From: Onchidella celtica
Taxonomy: Eukaryota > Mollusca > Gastropoda > Systellommatophora > Onchidiidae
Reading direction: 5' to 3'
Assembly (NCBI GenBank): GCA_963931925.1
Contig: OZ007571.1
Span: forward strand, 42,908,279-42,972,278
Length of the DNA stretch: 64,000 bases
Shown here: one piece after another, positions 32,199 to 43,071 of the stretch
How the letters are laid out: each line of letters opens with the position of its first letter
Numbering within the stretch: position 1 is the stretch's first letter
Program-made: the position numbers and the translations under genes
Notes under the pieces: model-generated
The model's database searches: none
What the model was told of the DNA's origin: nothing
Seen by the model: only the letters and a program-made list of their open reading frames with translations

Positions 32199-35021
32199 CC
32201 GGTGTAACAGGCCAAAATATACCCCCCGCCCAGAATATACCCGGGGTTAAACTGGCCTAGCCCAGAATATCCCCCGGGGTATATTCTGGGCTAGGCCAGT
32301 TTATACCCCGGGGTTACTTTGGGCTAGGCCAGACTATAACCCCCCCAGTCCAGATTATACCCCCTGCTTTTTCTTTAAAAACAAGTCAAGACCACAGTTT
32401 ATTTCAGCCTGTTCTTCATCACTGTCATCAGATATCATACTAAGACATACATGAACACATTCTTGACACCAACAAGTCATAATGCAATTTAGAGGAAATA
32501 ATAATAACAGTTTATTTCAGCCTTAGTTTACTTTGGTGTACATACATAGGCCTACATTCTCGACTCCTGTAAATCATGATACATTTTAGAAGGAACAAAC
32601 ATGCCTTAAAATGCATTGATATACAAAAGAGTTGAGTATCCATTCAAACTGACATGATTAGACTTCAGCATTAATTTCACTCGTGAGTGTTGATGATATT
32701 ATTATTATTATTATTATTTTGATAGTTAGTTGGCCATGAGTAAAACATGCATTGTATTTTTTGTTACAATGATGTAGGGAGAAAAGGCCAGAAAAGAACA
32801 CACAGAAAAAAATAATGATAATCCAACTGACAGATAGTGCAATTCCATCATCCAGCAGATATAAAACTAAATAGGCACTTAATGTTTGCGACTGATGAAC
32901 TCCACCTGTCCAGATCCACTTGAAACGTTACAGAATGCTAACCAGTAATAATGATAACAATAAGAACACGAAATCATGTTATTTACTCTTGAAAATATAG
33001 AGAAATATCAATATCAGAATCATCATCATCATCTTGGAAATTGCAAAGATATGAGAGGGAGTGTAAAAATGGCAGCATATGCCTACAAATCATTCTAGAA
33101 TTTATAAGCAGCAATGTATGTGTATCAACTATATATAAAAAACGTGTTAAATCTTTTCAAATATTCAAGTAGAACTGGACAGAAAGCTTTAGTGAAATAC
33201 TAAATAGCCTTGACAGTTGTGTAGGCCGACAGAGTAAGTCCACTGAGACAAAAGTAGTGCATTATAAAAGGTAATTAGATCTATAGCATGTTGAGGCAAA
33301 ATTCGATGGATCATGTTACATTAACAGTATTTCTTGTCAGTGAGTATCATTCTTTGATAGGTTATTTGTAGAAAGATATACATTTCATGTACATTACGGT
33401 TTAAGACACTGGATTAGTTTGCAAGGTATTTGAAAGACTGAACTTATGTGTTATAACTTATAGTGAGTAAGGGAATGTCACTCGCGAGTGAAATGAAATA
33501 AAAAAAAAAAAAAGAAAAGACCTTGTCCGTCTTTACCTTCCTAAGCTTAACACGTCCCTTGCCAAGGGATTTAACAACTGTGTATTTGTACACAAAAAAA
33601 TATTTAAAATGACTTCATTTTTATGAGTCCGTTAATTATTTCATCCATTGGGATGTGTATGTCAGTGCCAAACAAACAGTACCGTGCAAATTTTACTCAA
33701 TGGCAATCAACTACAAAAACAACTACAACATGCCAACGAACGTGAGTGACACTAATCCAGTGCCTTAAACCATGAGCTACATAAAATGTATACATTTCTA
33801 CAAATACGCTATCAAAGAATTTACTAACAAGACATGTTCATGCAACATGATCCATCGAATTTTTGCCATAACATACTATAATTACTTTCTGCAATGCACT
33901 GTTGTCTCAGTGGATTTAATCTGTCATTTTACATGACTATCAAAGCTACTTCGCTAAAGCTTTCAGTCCAGTTCTACTTGAATAGTTGAAAAGATTTAAC
34001 ACATTATTTTTTACATGTACTTGCACATATATTACATATATTATTGCTGCTTATAGATTCTAGAATGATGTGTAGGTAATTTTTATATTCCCTCTTATCT
34101 TTGTATTATTCCAAGATGATGGTGATTCTGATATTGATTATATTCTCTTTATTTTCAAGAGTAAATAAGATGATTTGGTTTTCTTATTGTTATTATTGTA
34201 TATTACTGGTTAGCTTTCTGTAACGTTTCAAGTGGATCTGGACAGTTTAAATTCATTATGTGAAACAATTTTAGTATGTATTTACTTTTGTGTGAAATAT
34301 TTAATGTTTGCTGGATGATGGAATTGCACCATCTGCCAGTTCAGCTGTTAAACTGTTGTTGTTGTTTTTTTCTCTATGTATTCTTTTCTGGCCTTTCTCT
34401 CTGCATCAGTGTAACTTTGTATATAGATCTAATTGTTCCGACATATCAAGCACATTTCTTATTTTCAAAAATTATAATAAGATTCAGATAACTTTACACT
34501 TATGAGTCTTATAATTAGTTCATACCTTGCCACTAAGTATATGTTAGTGGTGCCAAACAAAAAAAATACAATACATGTTTAACTCATGGTCAACTAATTA
34601 TAAAAAAACCAGAACAATAATAATACCAACGGACACAAGTAAAATTAGTGTTAAAGTTTAATCATATCAGTTTCAATGGATTTTCAATCCTTTTGTAAAT
34701 CAATGCTTTTTAAGCATGTTTATGTCCTTTTAAATGTATCATAATTTACAAGAGTCAAAAATGTATGCTTCAATATGATATCTGATGACAGTGATAATGA
34801 ACAATTCAAACTAAAGTTGAAATAAACTACGGTCTTGACTTGTTTAAAAAAAAAAGTAGGGGTATAATTTGGACTGGGGGGGTATAGTTTGGCCTAGCCC
34901 AAAGTAAACCCCGGGGTATAAACTGGCCTAGCCCAGAATATACCCCGGGGGATATTCTGGGCTAGGCCAGTTTAACCCCGGGTATAGTCTGGCGGGGGTA
35001 TAATCTGGCCTGCTACACCGG
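32199..35021. mobile_element. Giant foldback DNA element FB2, about 2.8 kb
   Basis: Ends CCGGTGTAACAGGCC (left) and the reverse complement CCGGTGTAGCAGGCC (right). Similarity between the two halves continues inward almost to the centre. Examples are GTCAAGACCACAGTTTATTT with its complement near 34820, CCAGATCCACTTGAAACGTT (about 32918) with 34220, and TCAAGTAGAACTGGACAG (33165) with 33965. Each terminus holds palindromic blocks such as TAGCCCAGAATATCCCCCGG. A further direct repeat (about 33620-33775 and 34500-34665) lies inside. No coding frame is present. Confidence 0.85.
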
Positions 35022-35720
35022 CTTACAGCCTCACCCAGATTCTGTAAAACTTATAAAAAACTGAATGTGTGTGGGCGATATCATACAGCCGGGCTCCGGG
35101 TCAGGACTTAAGCCAAAATATCAGGAGGCGCCTGAAAAATTATCTAAAGCCAATGGCTTGACACAGTAAACTCAAAAATAAACAAACATGAAAATCTTCT
35201 TTTGGCAATTTTGAAGACAAAATTGGGAAAAGCAGTAAATTTACCATCGATTTGATACCAAACACGATTCTCTTACGATGAATAGAACGTTTTTTATAAA
35301 TTACTGACTTTTCATCAATTCTCGCACCCCCCCCCCCTCTCTTTCTCTCTCTCTCGCTCGCTCGCTCTGCATGTATGTGTTTGGTGGGCATAAAAAGAGT
35401 TGGTGAGGGAGATAGAGAGAGAACGATTTTTCCTCTCTCTCAAGCTGCGCGTCCCCGCAAAAACGACCGTGAAGTTGTGCCAATAACCAAAGTCAACTCA
35501 TTGTATTGTTGTTACCTTTTCATTCTACTCATATAATCCTCGTAACATACATATGACATGTATCGATAATTTTATGCGTTAATAAGTCAGCAGCTTTGTT
35601 AAGTGAATGATTCAATCCGATCAATAAAGTGTGATTTTTAAAAATCTTGTCCTGCCTCATTTTAAAAAAAACAAACTAAAGGCACCAATGAAATATAGCT
35701 GATAGATACAATATACTCCA
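35022..35720. other. Unassigned DNA with CT-rich run
   Basis: Pyrimidine-rich CTCTCT/CGCTCG run at 35328-35368; no gene supported. Confidence 0.45.
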
Positions 35721-36212
35721 CTGGCTAGATCAGGGGTCCCCAACTCCCAGTACTTGGACCAGTACCACCTGTCGTGGATCATTTGGCTACCGAGGATGCA
35801 AAGGAAAAAATTGTGATTAAAATTATATTTTTCTATCATTAGTGTCTACCCAATCCGCAGAAAAAATTCATGCATGATACCGGTCCCTGGGACAAAAAAG
35901 GTTGGGGACTGTTAGGCTAGATGGTCCAACGGTTAGAACCGCTATACGGGAAACGGGAGGTTGGGGGGGTTCGAACCATGGTCGGGTCACACCTAAAACT
36001 TAAAAACTGGTAATCCAGTGGCTTGTCTCGCCTTGTCATCAAAGTGCAGGGATTGGTCGTGTCGGTGCCAGTATACTGTGATTGGGAGGGATATGTGAGT
36101 TGTGCTACAATTCGTATCCCTGTGTGGCAGCACATGCTAGTAAAATTGTCCAAATCAGCAGTTACTTAAATAACCAACTTGTAGTGAAAGTGACGTTAAA
36201 CCCAAAACCCAA
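35721..36212 (+). mobile_element. tRNA-derived SINE, split by a hAT MITE
   Basis: The Pol III A box TGGTCCAACGG (35923) and B box GGGTTCGAACC (35967) lie in a tRNA-like head. A body of about 200 bp ends in GACGTTAAACCCAAAACCC, the tail type of widespread molluscan SINEs. The head is interrupted just upstream of the A box by the hAT MITE, since GGCTAGAT occurs on both sides. SINE relics of this kind are non-coding. Confidence 0.8.
35731..35914. mobile_element. hAT MITE, 184 bp, 8-bp target duplication
   Basis: Left end CAGGGGTCCCCAAC and right end GGTTGGGGACTGTTA are imperfect inverted repeats. The target duplication GGCTAGAT (35723-35730 and 35915-35922) has the 8-bp length diagnostic of hAT elements. 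It encodes nothing. Confidence 0.88.
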
Positions 36213-36274
36213 TGTATTTTGCAAGGCAAGTATAAATTGCCCTGCATGTCTCTGGTGTCAGTCCACCTAAAGCT

Positions 36275-36532
36275 TCAAGTGAGATGCAGGTTAAAAATTT
36301 CAGGTCTTCCTGTGACCAAAAAGCTCGAGGTTGCTGTCAGCCGTTCATGGGGGCACACTGCTGTTCTCATCACTGTATTTTCCCTCTCGATCATCGGTGT
36401 TACAAATTTCAAGAGTTTTAAATACGTGTCCTCGTCCATTTGCAAATAATTACGAAAATCACTTGGATAAAATCTCAGCTCATTCAATAAATTGATGTGA
36501 GTGTGGGTCGCTCAATCCAACAGCCACTGTTT
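36275..36532 (-). pseudogene. PIF/Harbinger transposase N-terminal relic
   Basis: Minus-strand frame with NLLNELRFYPSDFRNYLQM then DEDTYLKLLKFVTPMIE and MRTAVCPHERLTATSSFLVT, the N-terminal region of ALP1-like Harbinger nucleases. The DDE catalytic part is missing and the frame ends soon after FLVTGR. Truncated relic; no Myb-like partner gene nearby. Confidence 0.8.
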
Positions 36533-37135
36533 GACGCAGTATCATTTTTTGATGCTCAATATCAGTTTCCGGATGTCTGAATTATATTATAATTCCACAT
36601 AGAGCCTGTTGTTAGTTGTGAGACATTGTGAATGGGCTATGGTCCAAAATGAAGTGATTAAACTATGTACACGGGAGTCGGGGGCACTGTTTTCAAGTGT
36701 TTTGTGTGTCAATGAAACATCTATTCTGTTTCCGCACCTCTGTGTGCAATTAGTTCTCATAGTGGCCGGAAAAATTTCATACAGCCTGGCCGCAATGTGT
36801 GTGTGCAAAGTTCGAATTAAAATCTGTTCGTGAAGCCCGGATTTAGGCGAGGCTGTGAGCCGGGCTTGAACGTGTATGGGGGCTTTAAACATGCAAGTTG
36901 AGTTTTATCGTGCGAGTTACTTGTTCTTCCACATCCTGGATGACCACCACTCTGTCAAACACCTGAGGCTAGTGGATGTGTTTGCAGAGCTACAGTCATG
37001 TAACTTCATGTAGCTTCCACTTCACCTCAGGCAAGCATAGTTTTTTTTCTCTAATCTGTATATGCTAAAAAGAGTTTGGTTGTTTTTTAAAAAATTATTT
37101 TAAATGTTTCATGTGTTTTATCAAATTGTCCATTG
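36533..37135. other. Unassigned DNA
   Basis: A small palindrome AGCCCGG...CCGGGCT at 36835-36878; no gene supported. Confidence 0.4.
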
Positions 37136-37270
37136 GTTCATCCATTCATTCATCCATCTGTCTGTCCATCCATCCATCTGTCTGTCCATCCATCTGTCCA
37201 CATGTCCGTCCTTCCTTCAGACCATCCACCCATATGTCCTTCACTTCGTCCATTCATCCATCCATTCATC
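37136..37270. repeat. CATC/TGTC-rich microsatellite
   Basis: Imperfect tetranucleotide array (CATCCATCTGTC and similar). Open frames on both strands here come from the repeat. Confidence 0.9.
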
Positions 37271-37569
37271 ATATCAGTTGGAATACAGTAGTGTGAACAA
37301 ACACCAATTTGTATGAACAATGCACCTGGCAGCATCAACAATACATCTAGCAGTGTTGACGGTGGATCCAACAGTGTTAACAAGAACCTGACAATGTTAA
37401 CAATAGTAAGAGTGCATCTGTCTTGACCTCAAGTGGAGACTGATGACATCATTATTTCCAAGAGCATCAAAATGGTTAGTAATAATTTCTTGTTAATATT
37501 TCACCATATCTTTTTCCATGGCACTGACACAAATTAAAGCTCCCTTTCCTTGAGTATCATCATACATAT

Positions 37570-37861
37570 AGACCCTTTTAATTTACCGTCCTCCATATCA
37601 CGTGATTTGCAAACAAAATGGCGGCGTGCCCCACTTGTAGGGCGGAAGCGGTGGACAACGGTCGAACGATGCCATCCTCTTGTTGGCCAACTGTACAAAC
37701 CCGTTACATGCTGGTTTTGGCATAAAAATGCATCTTTGCTTTGAATGTGCACTTATTCAGATGCCATCATCAAAGCAAGTTGAGGTTTTTGCCCTACACG
37801 GTGCTTTTCAAAGCCGTACGGCTCCCCGCAAACAACCGTAATGCGGAAGTTGAAAGGGTCT
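37570..37861. mobile_element. MITE, 292 bp, AGACCCTTT termini
   Basis: The left AGACCCTTTTAATTTACC and the reverse complement of the right end AGACCCTTTCAACTTCCG are inverted repeats. It contains AAAATGGCGGCG near 37615. The superfamily is unsure (P/ISL2EU-like possible); the target duplication is not clear. Confidence 0.6.
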
Positions 37862-38990
37862 GTAGTATATTTCTGTAGAACACCAGATCAGTCTTTTAAA
37901 TGTGAAATTTGAGGCACACATACTGAAGAACTGATAAAATGAACAGTTGTCTATATATCTACATGTGTATAACATTAAACCACTTGTCTATCCTACTGAT
38001 CAACCAGTGGACAGATAGACCAGATACACTAACATATAATATGACTGCAGTTTTTGCAAGCTGGAACACCCAATACCAGGATTTTCTCAGAAAGACTTTT
38101 TGAAAAGAGTATGCTGCCTTTATTTATGACTGATTTTAATTCTTTTTCACTCTAGTCCTAGCATGATGCGAGACTGAGATGGAACACATCTGAATATGGC
38201 GGAGTCACAATTCTAGTTGTTCCTAATGACGCCATTTGGAAATCAAGGATTGAATCCTTGTCACGGTAATTATTGGTTGATGTAAATAATAGTGTGGTAA
38301 TGCAAGTCTGGTATTATAATAGCAGTGGTAGTAACATTAGCAGATAATAGTAGCAGTGGTATGTAGTCATCATGACAGTTTTTGTTTCACCTGACTTGAT
38401 ATTTCAGTAGTGTTTCTCTGAATTTTTTATTTTTTTTTAACTGCTAGAATTTTGAAATCATTTAATAGATCTACCTAAAATGGCTCATCATTCATACTAA
38501 TTAATGGCAGGTTACGATTTTATGTGCTTTGTGTTTCATGTTTGAATTTTTTAAATGCTTACTGTTATTTCCATAAATTTTATTGATTCCTTTTACTTGA
38601 TTCAGATCCACCTCTAATGTTGTTATTTGACCATATAAACTGCTGAAACAGAGACAGGATTTGGTACATCATGTTGACTCAACATTACACCTTTTCATAA
38701 CATAATCTAAATTCTGGGTCAAGAAACAGTGAACTGTGGATTTATATGTGATCCCAAAAATGATAACTATCAAAATACCACATTGTCTCTGACTGCTTAT
38801 TCACATAGGCATTACTAGATTCTGTGATTGTTGCCCTAAATTAGGTGGCATGGTCCAAGTGCTTATAATGAATTTTGTTTGCCTTCTTGGAATGCTTGTC
38901 ACTTTATATCTGTGATGTAAATGAAATGTACCAAATTAAGATTGATTTGTCAAAACAGTGTGCACAGCTAATGATTTTCACTATCCTGCA
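37862..38990. other. Unassigned DNA, possibly intron
   Basis: AT-rich; two loosely similar stretches recur near 44.6-44.9 kb (CACCTTTTCATAA and TGATC(C/T)CAAAAATGA contexts), suggesting an old dispersed repeat. Confidence 0.4.
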
Positions 38991-39172
38991 GGTACACAAC
39001 CATCAACCATTTACAGTCAGGGTTGTTAGCTTCTTGCTACTTCCTGGAAATATCAGCAGGCAAATGTCCATTTCAGTTTGTACATCATGCATCCCTGATG
39101 TCACGCAATTCCCGATGGCGGAGCAAAACTGTGAAGTCATATTAAACTTTCAGCCATCATCATGTACAGAAA
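38991..39172 (+). CDS. Candidate host exon interrupted by element E
   Basis: A pyrimidine-rich stretch and CTATCCTGCAG precede an open frame reading VHNHQPFTVRVVSFLLLPG, ISRQMSISVCTSCIPD and VILNFQPSSCTE. Element E begins immediately after. Beyond E (41683 onward) an open frame resumes in a different phase. I do not recognise the protein; it may be a secreted or membrane beta-rich region. Confidence 0.3.
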
Positions 39173-41678
39173 TGTGAGAGGATGAACGACTTTCTATTTT
39201 TAATGTGCTTTCATGGTGACTCTGGTGCGTGAGTGAGGGACGGCCACTCATAGTAGTTTATGGACACTTGGCCGAGTACCATTAATTAGATTATTTCCCT
39301 TGTACTACTAGCGCGGGACCCGTTATTCACATCACGGTGAAAAGCGCGCATTTTGATTGGTCAGTTGGAAATGTTGACCACCGGGCTTCCAACTCTTATA
39401 TCATGGCTTTAAGTTTCTTACAACTCGCTTCTTCGTTGTTATCCACCGACAGAAAGACGGGAACCCGAATTCATTGTTGAGAGTAGGCAATACCCTATCG
39501 GTACAAAATAGGTACTCATGATAACGTTTGTTATCAATGGAGATACGTCGTATTAATGGACGAAAGTATCCCGCAAAAATTTGTCCAATGTTGTTAGTCC
39601 TGACACTTTGAAAATTTATATTAAAACTATTACCGGGTTTCTGGTATAAGTAGTCAGTTAGAATTGTAGCAGCAAGTTTCTACTTTATAATGGTACTAAT
39701 TTCGTTGTACTTTGATGCACATATCCTATTGAAATAATTAATAAGAGGGTCTTGGATTTAAAGTAAACTATGAGTTAGACGCATGTTATCCCCGATAAAT
39801 CCAACCTGGGTCAAGTTTATTCAATTATTGCTGGAGGGGACGTTAGAGTAATTTCTGCAGTTTACTGGGATACCTAATTGACTTTTGTGTGCACCCTTTT
39901 AACCGTACTGTAAATTCGATTGTGTTAGGACCCTAACCGGTTATGTTGTTCGGCTGGACTCAATGTCCGAGCCTTTCACTTGTGCAACACGGGCTACGTA
40001 ATAGCTCTCCCGGACGTCCGCGCGGGCTCATAAATAAGATGCGAGTTCGAGTGGTCAGCACACTCCATCATAGACGCGGAGACAAGAGCCGACAGCACAG
40101 TGAACCCAGCCCAGCAACCCGGGCCCGTAGCAGCTCAGAGGCCTGCCGACGCTTGCCATCGCCACCCCGCCCCATAAGGCATGTAGCGGTAGCGCAGGAC
40201 CCGGAGAGACTTTGGGTAAGTTGGAGACTATTATATTAGAAGTGACTTTAATTTGCGCACCCCCCCCCCCCCACCTTTCTTGGATGCCGCGTAGAGAATA
40301 CTGATCTACAGAGACTATTATGAGTCCGGCCCAACGGTAATTGCCATTGTCATTGGACGTGTAAGATGCGCGATGCAGCGCAGTGTCTTGATATTGTGAC
40401 TTTATTGTCAAAGTTAACGTTTGCGGTGCTAGATGATAATGATGGCTCGATAACCAAGCTATCACGATTTGCTTGTGTGCATATATATAGTGTGTGTGTA
40501 GCATTGCCTTGTTATGGTAGGCAGTGAGGATTTCCTGACATGTTGATGTGGATGACTTATGTTATAGCGAGCGGCACTACACGCTTGATTGTATTACGGG
40601 TATTTGTGTACCTTGCCAGTACCACTGTGCTATAGAGAGCAGTGTGATTGTGATTGCGTGTTTAGTGTTTAAGATGTGTAATTAATTACATGTATTGGAG
40701 ATGTATAATATTATTTGGGCCTCACATGGGTGAGCCCCAGGATTGTTCTATGTGCGGCGGTGGATGAACAATGTTTCAGTGAGTCTACACATGTTGCAAT
40801 GAGTCTCGCCGACATATATATATATATCATGTGCATGTATTATAGTTATCCAGATGTATTATGCTTCTATGAGTTTCGTAAGTGTGTGAAGGACAGTTTC
40901 ATTTTAAGGAATGTACACATTACTTTATGTATCTAGTGGTGTGTCATACACATGTCAGCCTGGCGGCATAGCTCCGCGGCTAAGGTCAAAGGGCATGACC
41001 CTTCAGTATCGATTGGGAAGGGAAGTAACCAATACAATAGCCCTGGGGCGGGTTAGTACTAATAATGGGAGTGGGCCTATGAGGATGGCCTGCATTGGGA
41101 TGCAGCGTCTGTGTTATGGACGGTCAGTGGGCCATGTTGGCCACTGCGTTATTAAATGGAATGGCCACTCTGGATGTGTTGTACACCGGCTCAGTGGAGC
41201 GAAACTATTGTGTTCTTGCCCCTTCATTTGTTATGTCCTTCATACTTTGATTAGTACATTAGTTTATGTTGCCAGTGTACTAGGAAACTCCTTGTGTATA
41301 TGATATAGCCACTTGTAGTTGTTATTCATTAACCTTAGCGCTATTTTATTCCATGCATACATATCCAGTTGGTTATTGCTTAAATTCTATATTATGTTGT
41401 TGTTGCTTGATTTAATACTTAATACTATTAATATGTATGTCCACCATTGATTGCCTGATTAATGTTGTCATTATATCCTAATCATGTTTTTGTCTTTTTC
41501 TCTTGTTCCAGCTTATGGCTGGTTGGGCTTTTTTTGTTTGGTAGTGATACCTTTGTTAGGCTTTTGAATAAATAAGATTGCCAGCAGAACCCTGTGTTTG
41601 TTAATCCTGTGTATCCTTAAGGGAGTTACTATTGAACCCACGCAGTAACCACATTACCCACTCGTAGTTCATCCAACA
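39173..41678 (+). mobile_element. Element E, copy 1 (LTR-like, about 2.5 kb)
   Basis: Starts TGTGAGAGGATG and ends CATCCAACA, with GAAA on both sides (39169-39172 and 41679-41682). Copy 2 begins at 51264 and is near-identical except for one block. Inside are a TATA-like CATAAATA at 40029, a strong donor GG/GTAAGT at 40215/40216, a strong acceptor TTGTTCCAG at 41511 and AATAAA near 41568. It encodes no recognised protein. Best read as a long solo LTR or a non-coding spliced transcription unit carried by a repeat. Confidence 0.6.
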
Positions 41679-41682
41679 GAAA

Positions 41683-41908
41683 GAAGATAGGTGTGGTTTT
41701 TTACTTCTTGATTTTGGAAAACACAAATGTACCTTTGTTGAAAACTTTCCACTTAAATCCAAGTAAAACTTGGTCTGTAGGAGAGCTGTCTTTATCTTGG
41801 GCCACCTTTTCTCAGGATGAATCCCCTCCCAAACTGCCATCCTATGAGATCAGTGACGATGTACAATTGACATTTCGGATTGTCAAAGATAATTCACCAT
41901 GGGAATGA
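41683..41908 (+). CDS. Candidate host exon, downstream of element E
   Basis: Open frame reading LENTNVPLLKTFHLNPSKT then WSVGELSLSWATFSQDES and DDVQLTFRIVKDNSPWE, ending in a stop at 41906-41908. The composition looks protein-like, but no family is recognised. It may belong with the open frame at 38991-39172. The minus strand is open too (41601-41840) but less convincing. Confidence 0.3.
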
Positions 41909-42188
41909 TTGTGATGTGGCCGGCAGTAATTAATGTATGTCTGTCTCTTGCCAGTTGTCTTCAGGATGCCAGCAGATTCAGCTTCAAAAGTGTCTCTGGG
42001 TTAGTGATTCAGTTTTAAGTACAAAAGATACAAAAACTAATACATCTGAAAGTGAAATTATTAACAGATGTTATCCACTTATTCTTTTATTAACACTTTT
42101 CCGTCACATAGGAATTTTGGGAGTTTCCCTTTCTGTAACATGGCTGAAAGCTGTCAAGATGTGAAATCAGGTGGTAGTCAAAAAATAT
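41909..42188. other. Unassigned DNA
   Basis: No supported feature. Confidence 0.4.
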
Positions 42189-42736
42189 TTATTTCTCAAC
42201 AACGGGGTGATCTTTTTCCACGAAACTTTCAGGACTTCTCAAACACATAATAATTCTTCCTCTTCTGGTAATCTCTTCTAACCATTCATTGCTGTATGTG
42301 TCCCTGTAGTCATAATCATCCCAGATGATGCCATTGGGGTTAAGTCTAGGCTGATTTGGTGTAGGTCTAGGTCCCTGGGCCTGGATTTCATCATCACCGG
42401 CGTCACCATCCGATTCTGACTCAGTTCTGCTACTCGAATTATCATCAGAGAAGTCTCTCATGCTCCTATCTATGCCTTGCACACCATTATTTCTTCCTAA
42501 ATCGAAACTTGCGAATGAATGATTACTCGCAGTATCATGCAAGTCTTCGCCAGAACCGCTGTCATGTCGAAAATCTGATCGTTTGACGCGTTCGTTTTTG
42601 CCTCTCATGACTGTCAGTGGCGGTACACTATCACAAAAACACATCAAAAGTACCGATAAAGACTTCCTAATACAGAACACAGTAGTCCAAAAGAGGAAAC
42701 CAAGAAGGGAGGTTACTATAACAATGTTTATGATCG
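42189..42736 (-). CDS. Candidate terminal exon of a single-pass membrane protein
   Basis: The minus-strand frame is open for 201 codons from 42794. A likely splice acceptor (GTACCTAG) puts the exon start near 42736. A strongly hydrophobic segment IINIVIVTSLLGFLFW then TVFCI is followed by a basic stretch (KNERVKR) and a long Ser/Asp/Glu-rich tail (SGSGEDLHDTASNHS, ESESDGDAGDDE), then WDDYDYRDTYSNEWLEE and a stop. This is the layout of a transmembrane helix plus acidic cytoplasmic tail. I do not recognise the family, and upstream exons were not identified. Confidence 0.45.
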
Positions 42737-42823
42737 CTAGGTACGCACTCGCTGATCGGCGGGATGTGACGTGAGGACAGTGCGTGGTACTCACCGATCA
42801 GCTGGATGTGATGGAAAAGTATT

Positions 42824-43062
42824 AATCCATCCATCCATCCAGATATCCACCCACCTGCCTATCTATTCATCCAGTCTCCATCCATCTATCCACCCACCTA
42901 CTTATCCATTCATCCATCCATCCATCCATCCATCCATCCACCCATCCACCCTTCCATCCATCTGTCCAACCGTCTGTCCTTCTGCCATCCGTCCTTCCTT
43001 CCATCCATCCATCCATCCATCCATCCATCCATCTGTTCATCCTTTCATCCATGTATCCCTCT
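42824..43062. repeat. (ATCC)n array with interruptions
   Basis: CATCCATC units with CACC, TGTC and CTTC variants. Long open frames on both strands (HPSIHPS, DGWMDGW) are repeat artefacts. Confidence 0.93.
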
Positions 43063-43071
43063 GTTCTCCAG

